Assembly (NCBI GenBank): GCA_937897085.1
Contig: CALCOR010000123.1
Location: 1 to 7,491 of the forward strand
Source of the DNA: an uncultured euryarchaeote
Lineage (GTDB): Archaea > Thermoplasmatota > Poseidoniia > Poseidoniales > Thalassarchaeaceae
Direction of reading: 5' to 3'
DNA length: 7,491 nucleotides
Of the stretch, positions 1 through 6,696 are shown piece by piece. The notes below the pieces were generated by a model. The model saw nothing but the letters and a program-made list of their open reading frames with translations, was not told the origin of the DNA and searched no databases. Position numbers and translations under genes: made by a program. The stretch's first letter is position 1. Every line of letters starts with the position of its first letter.

Positions 1-1927
1 ATTTTACAATATCGAAAATGTTTGGGACTGTTACGTGTTCACTACCTTCCCACGAATTGTCCCTTACACCATGCCGGTCACACCACACACCTGTCAACAT
101 ACTCGACCATCCAGCACCTGAATTTGACAACGGTCCAGTATTTGCATTGAATGACCACGCACCTTCTTCCAAGATTTCGCCAAATGCGCCTTGGTTATTT
201 TGTGCCACCATCTCTGCAACATCTCCTCTTACCCCGTCGATGCCAATAATCAGAACTTTGAGTTCGGGTTCGGGTTCGGGTTCAGGTTCGGGTTCAGGTT
301 CAGGTTCAGGTTCAGGTTCAGGTTCAGGCTCTGGTTCAGCCACTGGAAGCTCAGGCTCAGGTTCAGGCTCGACCTCGGCTGATGGTTCAGGATCTGGATT
401 CCATTCAAACTCGGCTTCTGGCTCTGAATCGGTCACGGCAGGTGAATCGGGCTCGGGTTCTGACTCTGGTTCCGACTCCGTCTCCGGTGTAGCGGCTTGG
501 TCCACGACAACTTCAGGAGCGGTAGGAGGCGCTTCCGGCTCTGAGAGTGGGGGCGCTGGTTCAACCTCTGTCAAGGTTGGAGCAACTGATGGTGCTGCTT
601 CGGGTTCGGGCGGTGACTGCCTCTCCGCCTCTATCTGTTCTGCGCGTTCGTTCAGAGCGCTTGCATCCAACACATCTCCATTGATCAGGCGTTTCATGGC
701 ATCATCGATCATGTCCATGCTGGCATTTGTCAACTCCCTGTTTGAGCCGATGCGATAGAGCAGGATGCGATAGCGACTGGCTGAGGTCTCAAGCGCCATT
801 AACTCGGGGTCAGTTAACTGCGCCAAGGTTAGCAGTGCCCCGATACTAAAGAGTAGTGTCCCGATAAGAGGGGAAATGAACAAGGAGACAATACCCACAC
901 CTGCAACGACCCACCAAATATAGCGGTAAGTGTCCAGCCAATCGTAGCGCTCGTGGGTGAAACCTGACAACGCCTCGCGGCGGGTAATGAAGCGATCCTC
1001 GACCTTGGTCTCGCCCTCGGAGCGCTCGACATTCACCAAGCGTAGCAGGTCATCAGCCAATATCATCGACAGAGAATGGTCACCAGTCATGGATTCGCGT
1101 ATGACGAATTCCTTGTCTCGCTCTCCCTCTGTCAATGCACGCGCACCGATTCCAGGTGGTCTGTCGCTTGGGAAGTAGAGTCTCTGCACTGTGGGTGAAG
1201 CCCCGGCGAGTAAAGCCAGCGCGCCGGATGTGATGGCCACCCAAGCACTCCATCCAAGTTTCCCGTCGCCTTGATCTGGGAGGAGGAGCCACCAGATGAC
1301 TACTCCAGCAAGTCCTAACACGCCACCGGCGAGTGGGGACAATTCACTGAAAGAAAATGAGCGGCCGAGTTGACTCATCACTAGCAGCGCACCAGCACCA
1401 AGGAGCGCTACCACCCCTAGAGAAATCAGGATGATTCCTGTGAATCCTGCAGTTGCAGTATCGCCAACAATGGCGCAATTATTGGCGGCTTCGTTCAATG
1501 CATCATCAATATCGGCTTGAGGCATATTCAGTTCTTCTAGGGTTTTTCGGGTGGTGGCAATATCGGCGGTGCAATTGTCATGCGCGTCACCCAAATCATC
1601 AGTGTGTGTCGTGCAATCCCCGTTGATACATACTGTAGCTGAGAAATCATCCAATCCAAATTCACTTTCAACGGACGTTGTGACTTCCCCGACAAATGTG
1701 TCCGTCGTCGTGGTTTCTTCCTCAACAACCCAAGCATCTGTCATGATACCTACGGATGCGAAGATGATGGCGACGACTACGAGACCGAGATTGATCCACC
1801 CGAGAGTCGAGGGCCCCTGCTGCACCACCGTCGTGTGATGCACGTCACCGGTGTGGATGGTTGTGTCACCAGACACCACCGAGTCGGTGAGTTGCATGGC
1901 AGTGCTCTGCTCAGCGGGGGTGGTCAT
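1..1927 (-). CDS. Membrane protein with Glu-Pro linker fused to a type I phosphodiesterase (alkaline phosphatase superfamily) domain; C-terminus beyond the window
   Basis: The frame is open without a stop from ATG 1927 to the left edge (642 codons visible). Hydrophobic segments lie near residues 43-63, 160-184, 198-216, 226-243, 336-352 and 354-370. Residues 64-160 form an acidic loop with four Cys (100, 105, 119, 151), probably outside the cell. Residues 244-335 and 371-435 are Arg-rich and probably cytoplasmic. Residues 437-555 are a Pro/Glu/Ser linker ending in 12 EP pairs. From 556 the sequence [13 protein letters not shown], then [11 protein letters not shown] and DRHGVRDN, matches the start of nucleotide pyrophosphatase/phosphodiesterase domains: D564 would be a metal ligand and S603 aligns with the nucleophile position. 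The substrate cannot be told, because the remaining metal ligands lie outside the window. No Shine-Dalgarno precedes ATG 1927, so ATG 1897 is an alternative start. The gene follows dnaG by 88 bp on the same strand. Confidence 0.85.
   Translation of the reverse strand, partial: MTTPAEQSTAMQLTDSVVSGDTTIHTGDVHHTTVVQQGPSTLGWINLGLVVVAIIFASVGIMTDAWVVEEETTTTDTFVGEVTTSVESEFGLDDFSATVCINGDCTTHTDDLGDAHDNCTADIATTRKTLEELNMPQADIDDALNEAANNCAIVGDTATAGFTGIILISLGVVALLGAGALLVMSQLGRSFSFSELSPLAGGVLGLAGVVIWWLLLPDQGDGKLGWSAWVAITSGALALLAGASPTVQRLYFPSDRPPGIGARALTEGERDKEFVIRESMTGDHSLSMILADDLLRLVNVERSEGETKVEDRFITRREALSGFTHERYDWLDTYRYIWWVVAGVGIVSLFISPLIGTLLFSIGALLTLAQLTDPELMALETSASRYRILLYRIGSNRELTNASMDMIDDAMKRLINGDVLDASALNERAEQIEAERQSPPEPEAAPSVAPTLTEVEPAPPLSEPEAPPTAPEVVVDQAATPETESEPESEPEPDSPAVTDSEPEAEFEWNPDPEPSAEVEPEPEPELPVAEPEPEPEPEPEPEPEPEPEPEPEPELKVLIIGIDGVRGDVAEMVAQNNQGAFGEILEEGAWSFNANTGPLSNSGAGWSSMLTGVWCDRHGVRDNSWEGSEHVTVPNIFDIVK
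263..337 (-). repeat. Tandem hexanucleotide repeat encoding (Glu-Pro)12-Glu
   Basis: On the minus strand the unit is GAACCT or GAACCC, with GAACCA and GAGCCT variants at the start. It is repeated twelve times in frame and codes for residues 531-555 of the membrane-phosphodiesterase protein. Shorter EP runs continue to about position 376. Synonymous third-base changes (T/C/A) show the array is not freshly expanded, but six-base units can gain or lose EP pairs without shifting frame. EP dipeptide runs form stiff, extended, acidic spacers, so the likely role is to hold the catalytic domain away from the membrane part. Confidence 0.9.
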
Positions 1928-1960
1928 CGCCGCTGGTGGCGGGGGGGATGGGGGCTGCAC

Positions 1961-1979
1961 GCCTGCCCGGAGGGCAGGC
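1961..1979 (-). other. GC-rich perfect hairpin between dnaG and the membrane-phosphodiesterase gene
   Basis: Arms of 8 bp (GCCTGCCC / GGGCAGGC) flank a 3-base loop. It lies 37 bp past the dnaG stop and 34 bp before the next start. It is followed on the minus strand by C-rich rather than T-rich sequence, so it does not fit either the archaeal T-run terminator or a standard intrinsic terminator. It could slow transcription, protect an mRNA end or be incidental. Confidence 0.45.
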
Positions 1980-2015
1980 CGTGTTTATCACACGCGCTGA
2001 GGCTGATTCCGGGCT

Positions 2016-3185
2016 TCAGTTGAGTTCGTTGACGCCGTAGACCTCGACCTCTCCGGTCCCGCCACCACTCTTGGTGGCGACGACTACAGGGATGCCGGCT
2101 GTGTTGGCGATCTCGACGACTCTTGAGCTCGCTGAACTGTTAATCACAAGCGCTTGGACGCCTTCGGATTCTTCTGCGGTCGCAGCCAATTTTGCTGCTC
2201 CAACCGCTTCAGTCACCTCTCCGCTCTCAAGTACGAACACACCCTGGTTCTTCTTCTCCGGCATGTGTTCGGCGTAGCCCTTGATCTCGTCAGGGATGAC
2301 GCGGGGGGCGGCCTTGCCCTTGCCTCGCGAGTTGTCCCTGTCGGCCTCGGCTTGCAGTCGGCGCACAATCTTGGTCGCGGCCTCGGCTTGGCCGAGATGC
2401 TTGCCAACCAACTTCTTCTCGAGGTGCTCGACCTCGCGCCCGGCGGGCGCGAAAGCGATGCGAGTCAGGCTCTTTTCGAGCGCTCCTGCGAGTTCGAGGG
2501 CGATCATCTTGCCTCCACGGTCTCCGTCGAGGAAGGCGGTCACCTGTGACTTGCCCGAGGCGAGTTCGACCAGTGCATCAGGCACTCCCGAACCCATCAC
2601 CGCGATGGCGTTCTTGATGCCGCTCTTCGCGAGGTTGAGCACGTCGTTGCGCCCCTCCACGATGATCAGAGCATCCGAGTCTCCCACGTTGGGTCCGCAG
2701 GTCATTCCTGAATCCCCAAAGACGGTCACCTCGGAGGTCGTCAGCACGCTGCGAACCTCTTCGATGAGATTCCCGCTCTCCGCGTCACGCATGTTCACGA
2801 TGTCCAGCAGCAGGTCCTTCGCCCGCTCGACCATCTCCAGCCGCTTGTCTGAGCGGATGTTGATGATCTCGTTCACCTTGAGATTCGCCTTCGACGGCCC
2901 GATACGCTCGATTGTCTCCAGCGCGGCACCGATGATGGCGCTCTCCACGTTCTCCAAGGTTGAGGGGATCTCGATGATTCCGCTAACCTTGCCTTTCTTG
3001 CTCTCCAACGTCACGTCTATGTGGCCGATGCGCCCACTGCGCTGCAGTTTGCGCAGGTCAAGTGCTTCGGGCATCAGCCCTTCGGTCTGGCCGAAGATGG
3101 CTCCGATGATGTCCTTACGCTGACCTTGGCCGTCGAGTTTGACGCTGACGCGAATCATATACTTCGCATTTCCAATATCTGTCAT
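2016..3185 (-). CDS. dnaG: Archaeal DnaG-like primase (TOPRIM domain protein)
   Basis: The 389-residue product matches archaeal DnaG, a TOPRIM-fold primase homologue that in studied archaea also associates with the RNA exosome. The N-terminal part carries IIGAIFGQTEG (26-36) and RSGRIGHIDV (49-58), typical of the archaeal form. The TOPRIM core has VEGRND with catalytic Glu177 and FLDGDRGG with metal-binding Asp220 and Asp222. A basic, low-complexity stretch near 280-300 precedes the C-terminal part. The frame is open upstream to 3407, but ATG 3185 is chosen because it starts directly before the conserved domain and has AAGGAGAT upstream, with GGAG at 3194-3197 spaced 8 nt from the start. The upstream 74 codons look like translated intergenic DNA. 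There is no bacterial zinc-binding or DnaB-binding domain, as expected for Archaea. No truncation is visible. Confidence 0.95.
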   Translation of the reverse strand: MTDIGNAKYMIRVSVKLDGQGQRKDIIGAIFGQTEGLMPEALDLRKLQRSGRIGHIDVTLESKKGKVSGIIEIPSTLENVESAIIGAALETIERIGPSKANLKVNEIINIRSDKRLEMVERAKDLLLDIVNMRDAESGNLIEEVRSVLTTSEVTVFGDSGMTCGPNVGDSDALIIVEGRNDVLNLAKSGIKNAIAVMGSGVPDALVELASGKSQVTAFLDGDRGGKMIALELAGALEKSLTRIAFAPAGREVEHLEKKLVGKHLGQAEAATKIVRRLQAEADRDNSRGKGKAAPRVIPDEIKGYAEHMPEKKNQGVFVLESGEVTEAVGAAKLAATAEESEGVQALVINSSASSRVVEIANTAGIPVVVATKSGGGTGEVEVYGVNELN

Positions 3186-3193
3186 TTCTGTAT

Positions 3194-3197
3194 CTCC
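3194..3197 (-). promoter_or_regulatory. Ribosome binding site that decides the dnaG start
   Basis: GGAG on the minus strand, inside AAGGAGAT, sits 8 nt before ATG 3185. The same frame is open for 74 further codons upstream, so this site is the main evidence for the shorter start. Confidence 0.7.
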
Positions 3198-3281
3198 TTC
3201 GGTCTCCTCGCCACCCCCTTGGGGCCGGCGTACACTGGATGAGCGCACATGGCGCCCGGTGAGCGTGACAGGGATTCCTGT

Positions 3282-3295
3282 GATTCGGCCGAATC
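3282..3295. promoter_or_regulatory. Perfect 14-bp palindrome in the dnaG/terB-like divergent intergenic region
   Basis: GATTCGGCCGAATC is exactly self-complementary. It lies 97 bp upstream of the dnaG start and 92 bp upstream of the TerB-like start, nearly midway between two divergent genes. That is where a dimeric repressor or activator controlling both directions would bind. No clear TATA box was found next to it on either strand. The operator role is inference. Confidence 0.35.
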
Positions 3296-3386
3296 TGATA
3301 CCCTTGATGAACCCATCGGATAAGATGAAACAGAGAAAAAGAGTGGCCCCGCTGCCTGAGGCGTGCCCGACGACAATGAGGCCGTG

Positions 3387-3851
3387 ATGTCTCGCCCTGT
3401 GTTCCACGCAGTCATCACCGTGATGCTCTCAGATGGAGAGTTGACGATGGAGGAACGGAGGCTGGCGATCAAACTCGGCAGCCTGCTGTTCAAGGGTGAC
3501 GAACTGGATACAGAACCGAAGCTCATCTACGACGCGGTGGTAGCCGGTGAGCCGGTCGAAGGGGGGCGAGTGATCGACAAGCAGGAGCGTTTGGATATAT
3601 GTCGAAAGATGATCGAGACCGCCTACGTGAACTCGTCGCTCAGCCAAGATGAACTGGCGGCGATCGCCATGCTCCGCTCGGCGATGGTAATCACAGAAGG
3701 TGAGATTCTGGAGGTGAAGGCCGATATCTATCGCGACCTGGAGAGAGAGGTGGAGCCGAAGTTGCTCGGAAAGGTGAGAGAGGACATCCGCAATATGTTC
3801 CAGAAGGTGGACAATATCATCGATTCCATTCTACCCAAGAAGGGCGACTGA
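3387..3851 (+). CDS. TerB-like family protein
   Basis: The 154-residue acidic, all-helical product has the TerB-like repeat pattern. A first helix pair contains FHAVITVMLSDGELTMEE (residues 6-23), with the acidic DGE turn common in TerB and related domains. A second, similar half follows at 66-107 (QERLDICRKM, then SLSQDELAAI). The C-terminal 110-150 is a charged amphipathic helix. TerB domains bind metal ions at the cell membrane in tellurite-resistance and stress modules, but here no other ter genes are present, so the role is unknown. ATG 3387 is preferred because GAGG (3378-3381) lies 5 nt upstream. The in-frame GTG 3363 has a GAGG only 1 nt away, too close to work. It is the first gene of a four-gene run, divergent from dnaG. 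Confidence 0.75.
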   Translation: MSRPVFHAVITVMLSDGELTMEERRLAIKLGSLLFKGDELDTEPKLIYDAVVAGEPVEGGRVIDKQERLDICRKMIETAYVNSSLSQDELAAIAMLRSAMVITEGEILEVKADIYRDLEREVEPKLLGKVREDIRNMFQKVDNIIDSILPKKGD

Positions 3852-3860
3852 GGGGAGTCC

Positions 3861-4508
3861 ATGGACTCCAGCGACCCCCTCGATGACTTCCTTGCAGCGA
3901 AGCCAGAGCGGACCTGGCGGAAGCCGAAACGGGTGCTGAAAGCACTGCGAGAGGCGTACACGTACGGCGTCCCAGTGTTGCAGATGAAGGGACACATCGA
4001 CCAGATGGTCGAGCATTCAGGTTACTCATTCGTATGCGGAACCCCGGATGAGACTCTCCGGCGCATCGTCGCGTTCTTGCTGACCAACTGTGAATCGAAT
4101 ACCTTGTCCAGCACGCTCGCGCTACTCTGGGCACGCGGGGGGAGGGAAGACATCGTCACGGCTGGAATTCTACTCGCCAACATCGACCGCGCCTCTCTCG
4201 ATTCCGATGTATGGGGGGTGCTCGGCGGGCTTGTGCGGAAAACTGAGCCGTTGGAGGGGCTGCTGTTCGTCGTCGAAGAACTGTACCGTGCAGAGTATGG
4301 TTCTCCTGATGATGATGTGCTGCTCGACTGGTTCGGTGGGTCACCGATTCATTCCAGCCTGGCTCTGTTGTGTGTCCACGCTGGATGGGTGCGTAGCGGG
4401 CGTGAACCCTTGACTGCTCACCTGAGAGGGGCCGTCTACGAGATGGATGTCGGAGAATCCGATGGGTTGCTGAAAAGGGTGTGCGACCAATTACTGCAAG
4501 CGCAATGA
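3861..4508 (+). CDS. Hypothetical helical protein, possibly HEAT-like
   Basis: I do not recognise this 215-residue protein firmly. It is predicted soluble, with no signal peptide or membrane segment, and is mostly helical. Residues 64-140 look like successive helix pairs of a HEAT-type fold. The stretch STLALLWARGGREDIVTAG (84-102) loosely recalls the LW...hE...A pattern of AlkD-like DNA alkylation repair proteins, but a diagnostic active-site set is not evident. The start ATG 3861 has GAGGGG 5 nt upstream and lies 9 bp past the TerB-like stop, so the two are almost certainly co-transcribed and translated in close succession. Four Cys (59, 77, 171, 208) are scattered and form no metal-binding motif. 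Confidence 0.75.
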   Translation: MDSSDPLDDFLAAKPERTWRKPKRVLKALREAYTYGVPVLQMKGHIDQMVEHSGYSFVCGTPDETLRRIVAFLLTNCESNTLSSTLALLWARGGREDIVTAGILLANIDRASLDSDVWGVLGGLVRKTEPLEGLLFVVEELYRAEYGSPDDDVLLDWFGGSPIHSSLALLCVHAGWVRSGREPLTAHLRGAVYEMDVGESDGLLKRVCDQLLQAQ

Positions 4509-4536
4509 TTCTGAGTCAGGACGACCCCGCACCTCC

Positions 4537-4740
4537 ATGCGCTTCCTTGAGGCGGCCGATCCAATCGCACTGGCAGCGCTGGAGCATGTGCTTGAGCGGG
4601 ACGCGCAGGATGTGCGCAAACTGCTCGAATGGCTGCCAGCGGCGCAGACACGGCGGGATCGGAGGGCGATCATCGCCCGCGCCCGCGACCTGCTCGCCGA
4701 AATCGAGTTCGCCATCCAGCGTATCGCCGAAGTCGAGTGA
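4537..4740 (+). CDS. Small helical hypothetical protein (67 aa)
   Basis: This short, charged protein has two predicted amphipathic helices, about residues 8-33 and 39-65, separated by PAAQTRR. It would form a helical hairpin or coiled coil and may be a partner subunit of a neighbour. ATG 4537 is the only usual start codon in this frame after the upstream stop at 4471, but no Shine-Dalgarno precedes it, so translation may depend on coupling to the gene 28 bp upstream. Its stop codon overlaps the strong ribosome binding site of mobA, which supports its being a real gene in the operon. No family is recognised. Confidence 0.6.
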   Translation: MRFLEAADPIALAALEHVLERDAQDVRKLLEWLPAAQTRRDRRAIIARARDLLAEIEFAIQRIAEVE

Positions 4741-4744
4741 GGTG
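4739..4744 (+). promoter_or_regulatory. Ribosome binding site that supports the TTG start of mobA
   Basis: GAGGTG, a full match to the anti-Shine-Dalgarno core, is 5 nt from TTG 4750 and overlaps the last two bases of the upstream stop codon TGA. This links translation of the two genes and justifies the rare start codon. Confidence 0.75.
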
Positions 4745-4749
4745 CGAAC

Positions 4750-5418
4750 TTGCCTGTCGGTCTCATCCTCGCTGGTGGTGAAGGGAGGAGATTGGGGAGA
4801 CCCAAGGGCCTGTTGAGCATCGGACAGGACATCGACGGACAGAGGGTTTGGATGATCGACCTCGTGGTAGATGCCCTGCGCCGCGGTGGAGGAGAGCGGG
4901 TCATCGTGGCCACTCGCGATGGCGCTTCGCCACAGCCGGGCTCTCAACCGCTCCAAGTGGACGAGATCGTTGCTGACGCTGATGGTTGGACAGGACCCCA
5001 GGCCGGCCTGATGGCTGGCCTGCGCCGCGCCGAGGATTGGGGCAGCGAATGGGTCCAGCTGGCACCCTGCGACGTTCCATTCCTCGACCCGCTGCTGCCG
5101 AGAATGTTGGATACCCTGCGAACTGACGGGGTGGATGCCATCATTCCAGTCAGCGCCAGCGGCGACGAGAACCTGTTGGCGCTCGTGCGCACGGAAGCGA
5201 TGCTGGCGGCTCTGCAGCAGGCAAGGGTGGCTGGTGAGCGAAGCGTGCAATCACTCTACCGCGGACTTCGCTGCCTGAGAATCGAAGGTGAGGCACTCAG
5301 CAGCGCGGGAATCGATGAAGCCTGCTTCCACAACGTGAACTCGCGGGAGGACATCGAGTTCGCTGAGGGGCTCATGGCCCGCCGTCGTGAACTCGAACGC
5401 GGTCGCCGTCGAACGTGA
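4750..5418 (+). CDS. mobA: Molybdenum cofactor guanylyltransferase (MobA family)
   Basis: MobA attaches GMP from GTP to molybdopterin-bound molybdenum to make the dinucleotide cofactor; it is a cytoplasmic nucleotidyltransferase. The 222-residue product begins with the family signature LILAGGEGRRLGRPKG (5-20; Lys19 would contact the nucleotide phosphate). It continues with GPQAGLMAGL (82-91), the metal-binding APCDVPFLDP (105-114, Asp108) and the late HNVNSREDI (194-202), equivalent to the NxNTPxDL motif. Length is normal for the family. The start is TTG, supported by its ribosome binding site and by the signature beginning at residue 5. It closes the four-gene run, and its last 47 bp overlap the 3' end of purN on the opposite strand. 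The related MobA-like nucleotidyltransferases MocA and CofC cannot be fully excluded, but the motifs fit MobA best. Confidence 0.88.
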   Translation: MPVGLILAGGEGRRLGRPKGLLSIGQDIDGQRVWMIDLVVDALRRGGGERVIVATRDGASPQPGSQPLQVDEIVADADGWTGPQAGLMAGLRRAEDWGSEWVQLAPCDVPFLDPLLPRMLDTLRTDGVDAIIPVSASGDENLLALVRTEAMLAALQQARVAGERSVQSLYRGLRCLRIEGEALSSAGIDEACFHNVNSREDIEFAEGLMARRRELERGRRRT

Positions 5419-6079
5419 CTCGGCCCGCCGCGATGGCATCGATGACCGCTGGATATAGTCGGTGCTCGATCTCGGCCCTGACTCGAGCTCCCAGTGCATC
5501 CTCATCCTCATCTGGTCCAACAGGTGTCTCCTCGGTGGCGATAAGGGGCCCATCGTCGACCCCAGGAGTGACGAAATGGACTGAAGCGCCGGCGGTGGGG
5601 TGTCCGGCGACCAGTAGGTCGCGAACCCCGTGCGCACCGGGAAACAGCGCTCCATCAGGACCCCACGGACTCGGATGGATGTTGATCACTCTGCCCAACC
5701 TAGGCATGAGAAACCTTGCCGTCAGAATGCGCATGTAGCCGCTGCATACAACCAGTTCCACATCGTGTGCATCGAGCACGGTGTCAATCTCTTCCTCGTG
5801 CGCATGCCTCCAAGCGATCGCATCATCGAAGTCAGCCCGGGGAGGAAGTGGAGCCACTTCGGCTGAAACCTCGAAGTTGGCGGCGCGCACGAGTCCTTTG
5901 ACACCTGGTTTGTCTGATATCACAATGACCGTCTCATGACAGCAGTGACCCGCTTCAACAGCATTCTGCTGGTGTCGCAGCAGTGCTTCAAGACCGGACC
6001 CCGAGCCGGAGATGAGCACACCCAGCCTGAGAGGGTCGGTGGAATCTGCGATGCGCGGCAAGAGATAGTCCTCGGACAT
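5372..6079 (-). CDS. purN: Phosphoribosylglycinamide formyltransferase (GAR transformylase)
   Basis: PurN transfers a formyl group from 10-formyltetrahydrofolate to GAR, the third step of purine synthesis. The 235-residue product shows the phosphate-binding SGSGSGLEALL (24-34), the core CSGYMRILTARFL (112-124), the catalytic INIHPS (132-137, with Asn133 and His135 matching the family's Asn/His pair) and VHFVTPGVDDGP (167-178, with Asp175 at the catalytic Asp position). Compared with common bacterial forms it has about 15 extra N-terminal residues, and INIHPS is followed by PWGPDGALF instead of a Leu-Leu-Pro loop; this may be lineage variation. ATG 6079 has GGGGTGA 4 nt upstream (6084-6090). 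The gene is divergent from the DUF454 gene. The folate-dependent enzyme implies the host has a formyl-folate pool. Confidence 0.93.
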   Translation of the reverse strand: MSEDYLLPRIADSTDPLRLGVLISGSGSGLEALLRHQQNAVEAGHCCHETVIVISDKPGVKGLVRAANFEVSAEVAPLPPRADFDDAIAWRHAHEEEIDTVLDAHDVELVVCSGYMRILTARFLMPRLGRVINIHPSPWGPDGALFPGAHGVRDLLVAGHPTAGASVHFVTPGVDDGPLIATEETPVGPDEDEDALGARVRAEIEHRLYPAVIDAIAAGRVTFDGDRVRVHDGGP

Positions 6080-6164
6080 CAGTTCACCCCGCTGGTGAAG
6101 GGGAGTGGACTCTCCAGCATGAGCGTTGGCACCACCGATTCAGCAAGGAGGGATGAGGCGCGCG

Positions 6165-6173
6165 TTTATCATC
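6165..6173 (+). promoter_or_regulatory. Possible TATA box for the DUF454 gene
   Basis: TTTATCATC stands out in a GC-rich stretch about 33 nt before ATG 6202. Archaeal transcription starts some 25 nt after the box, which would give a leader of only a few bases. That fits the lack of any Shine-Dalgarno before this gene. Confidence 0.35.
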
Positions 6174-6201
6174 GAAAGGCCGGGCGCTTGTTTCAGTGTT
6201 C

Positions 6202-6696
6202 ATGATGGAGTTAGAAAGGTTGGATTCCGTCGATGCCATCGTCGAGCGTTACTGCGTCAGCAGCAGTCCCGTGAAGAGTCGTGTATACGTCGGGTTCGGC
6301 TGCTTGTTCACAGTGTTCTCACTCATCGGAATCGTCATCCCAGGGTGGCCGACGGTCTCATGGGCTGTGCCCGCGGCATTCCTGTTCTCGCTCTCCTCTG
6401 AGAAGCTGTTCCGTTGGACCCTGACCAACCGCTTCTTCGGTCCGGCGATGTACGATTATTATGCGACCGGCAAGACGCTGCCGAAGCATGTCAAGCGATT
6501 CACGATGCTGATGATCGCGATGATGGTCTCCATCTCCTCTTACTTCGTGTGGGAGGTTTCCGTACGCGGAGAAGGAGTTCTGACGGACCCGAGCACCTGG
6601 AACGGGGCGGACCCGGGATTCGGGCCGGCGACGATACTACTCGTCGGACTGATCGGTATCTGGTATGTTTCCACCAAGGTCCCCACTAGAGATTGA
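6202..6696 (+). CDS. DUF454 / YbaN-family inner membrane protein
   Basis: The 164-residue protein has four hydrophobic segments near residues 28-47, 51-66, 102-118 and 142-157. Its middle matches the DUF454 pattern: a Gly/Pro-rich turn (IPGWPTVSWAVPAAF, 47-61), then SSEKLFRWTLTNRFFGPAMYD (65-85), resembling the family's hydrophobic helix plus 'fxxwLxxhxxFGpxixdY' motif, then a short basic linker (KTLPKHVK). The family's function is not known. GTG 6196 is an alternative start two codons upstream and ATG 6205 one codon downstream. No ribosome binding site is seen, so a leaderless or near-leaderless transcript is likely. Its final 60 bp overlap the convergent gene on the minus strand. An extra hydrophilic segment (119-141) lies between the last two membrane helices. 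Confidence 0.82.
   Translation: MMELERLDSVDAIVERYCVSSSPVKSRVYVGFGCLFTVFSLIGIVIPGWPTVSWAVPAAFLFSLSSEKLFRWTLTNRFFGPAMYDYYATGKTLPKHVKRFTMLMIAMMVSISSYFVWEVSVRGEGVLTDPSTWNGADPGFGPATILLVGLIGIWYVSTKVPTRD

Noticed and set aside
18..758. Plus-strand 246-codon frame with a long Gly-Ser repeat
   Set aside because: It is the antisense reading of the EP repeat. The minus strand in this region carries a continuous frame with membrane helices and a phosphodiesterase active-site motif, and the plus frame has no ribosome binding site or recognisable domain.
2281..3123. Plus-strand 280-codon frame opposite dnaG
   Set aside because: It is Ser/Arg-rich, low in complexity and antisense to a clear DnaG; typical of a shadow frame in GC-rich DNA.
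3186..3407. N-terminal extension of dnaG by 74 codons
   Set aside because: The extension has no DnaG similarity, contains the intergenic palindrome, and is outranked by a good ribosome binding site right before ATG 3185.
4481..4816. Plus-strand frame starting inside the 215-residue gene and crossing into mobA
   Set aside because: It overlaps three better supported genes, is Arg/Ser/Cys-rich, and has no domain features.
4516..5250. Long minus-strand frame (244 codons) opposite mobA
   Set aside because: It lies antisense to mobA, whose plus-strand product has all family motifs. The minus translation has no recognisable domain.
6126..6401. Frame following an AGGAGG at about 6146-6151
   Set aside because: The purine run is one base from the nearest ATG, too close to act as a ribosome binding site, and the encoded protein is an Arg/Cys-rich shadow of the DUF454 gene.
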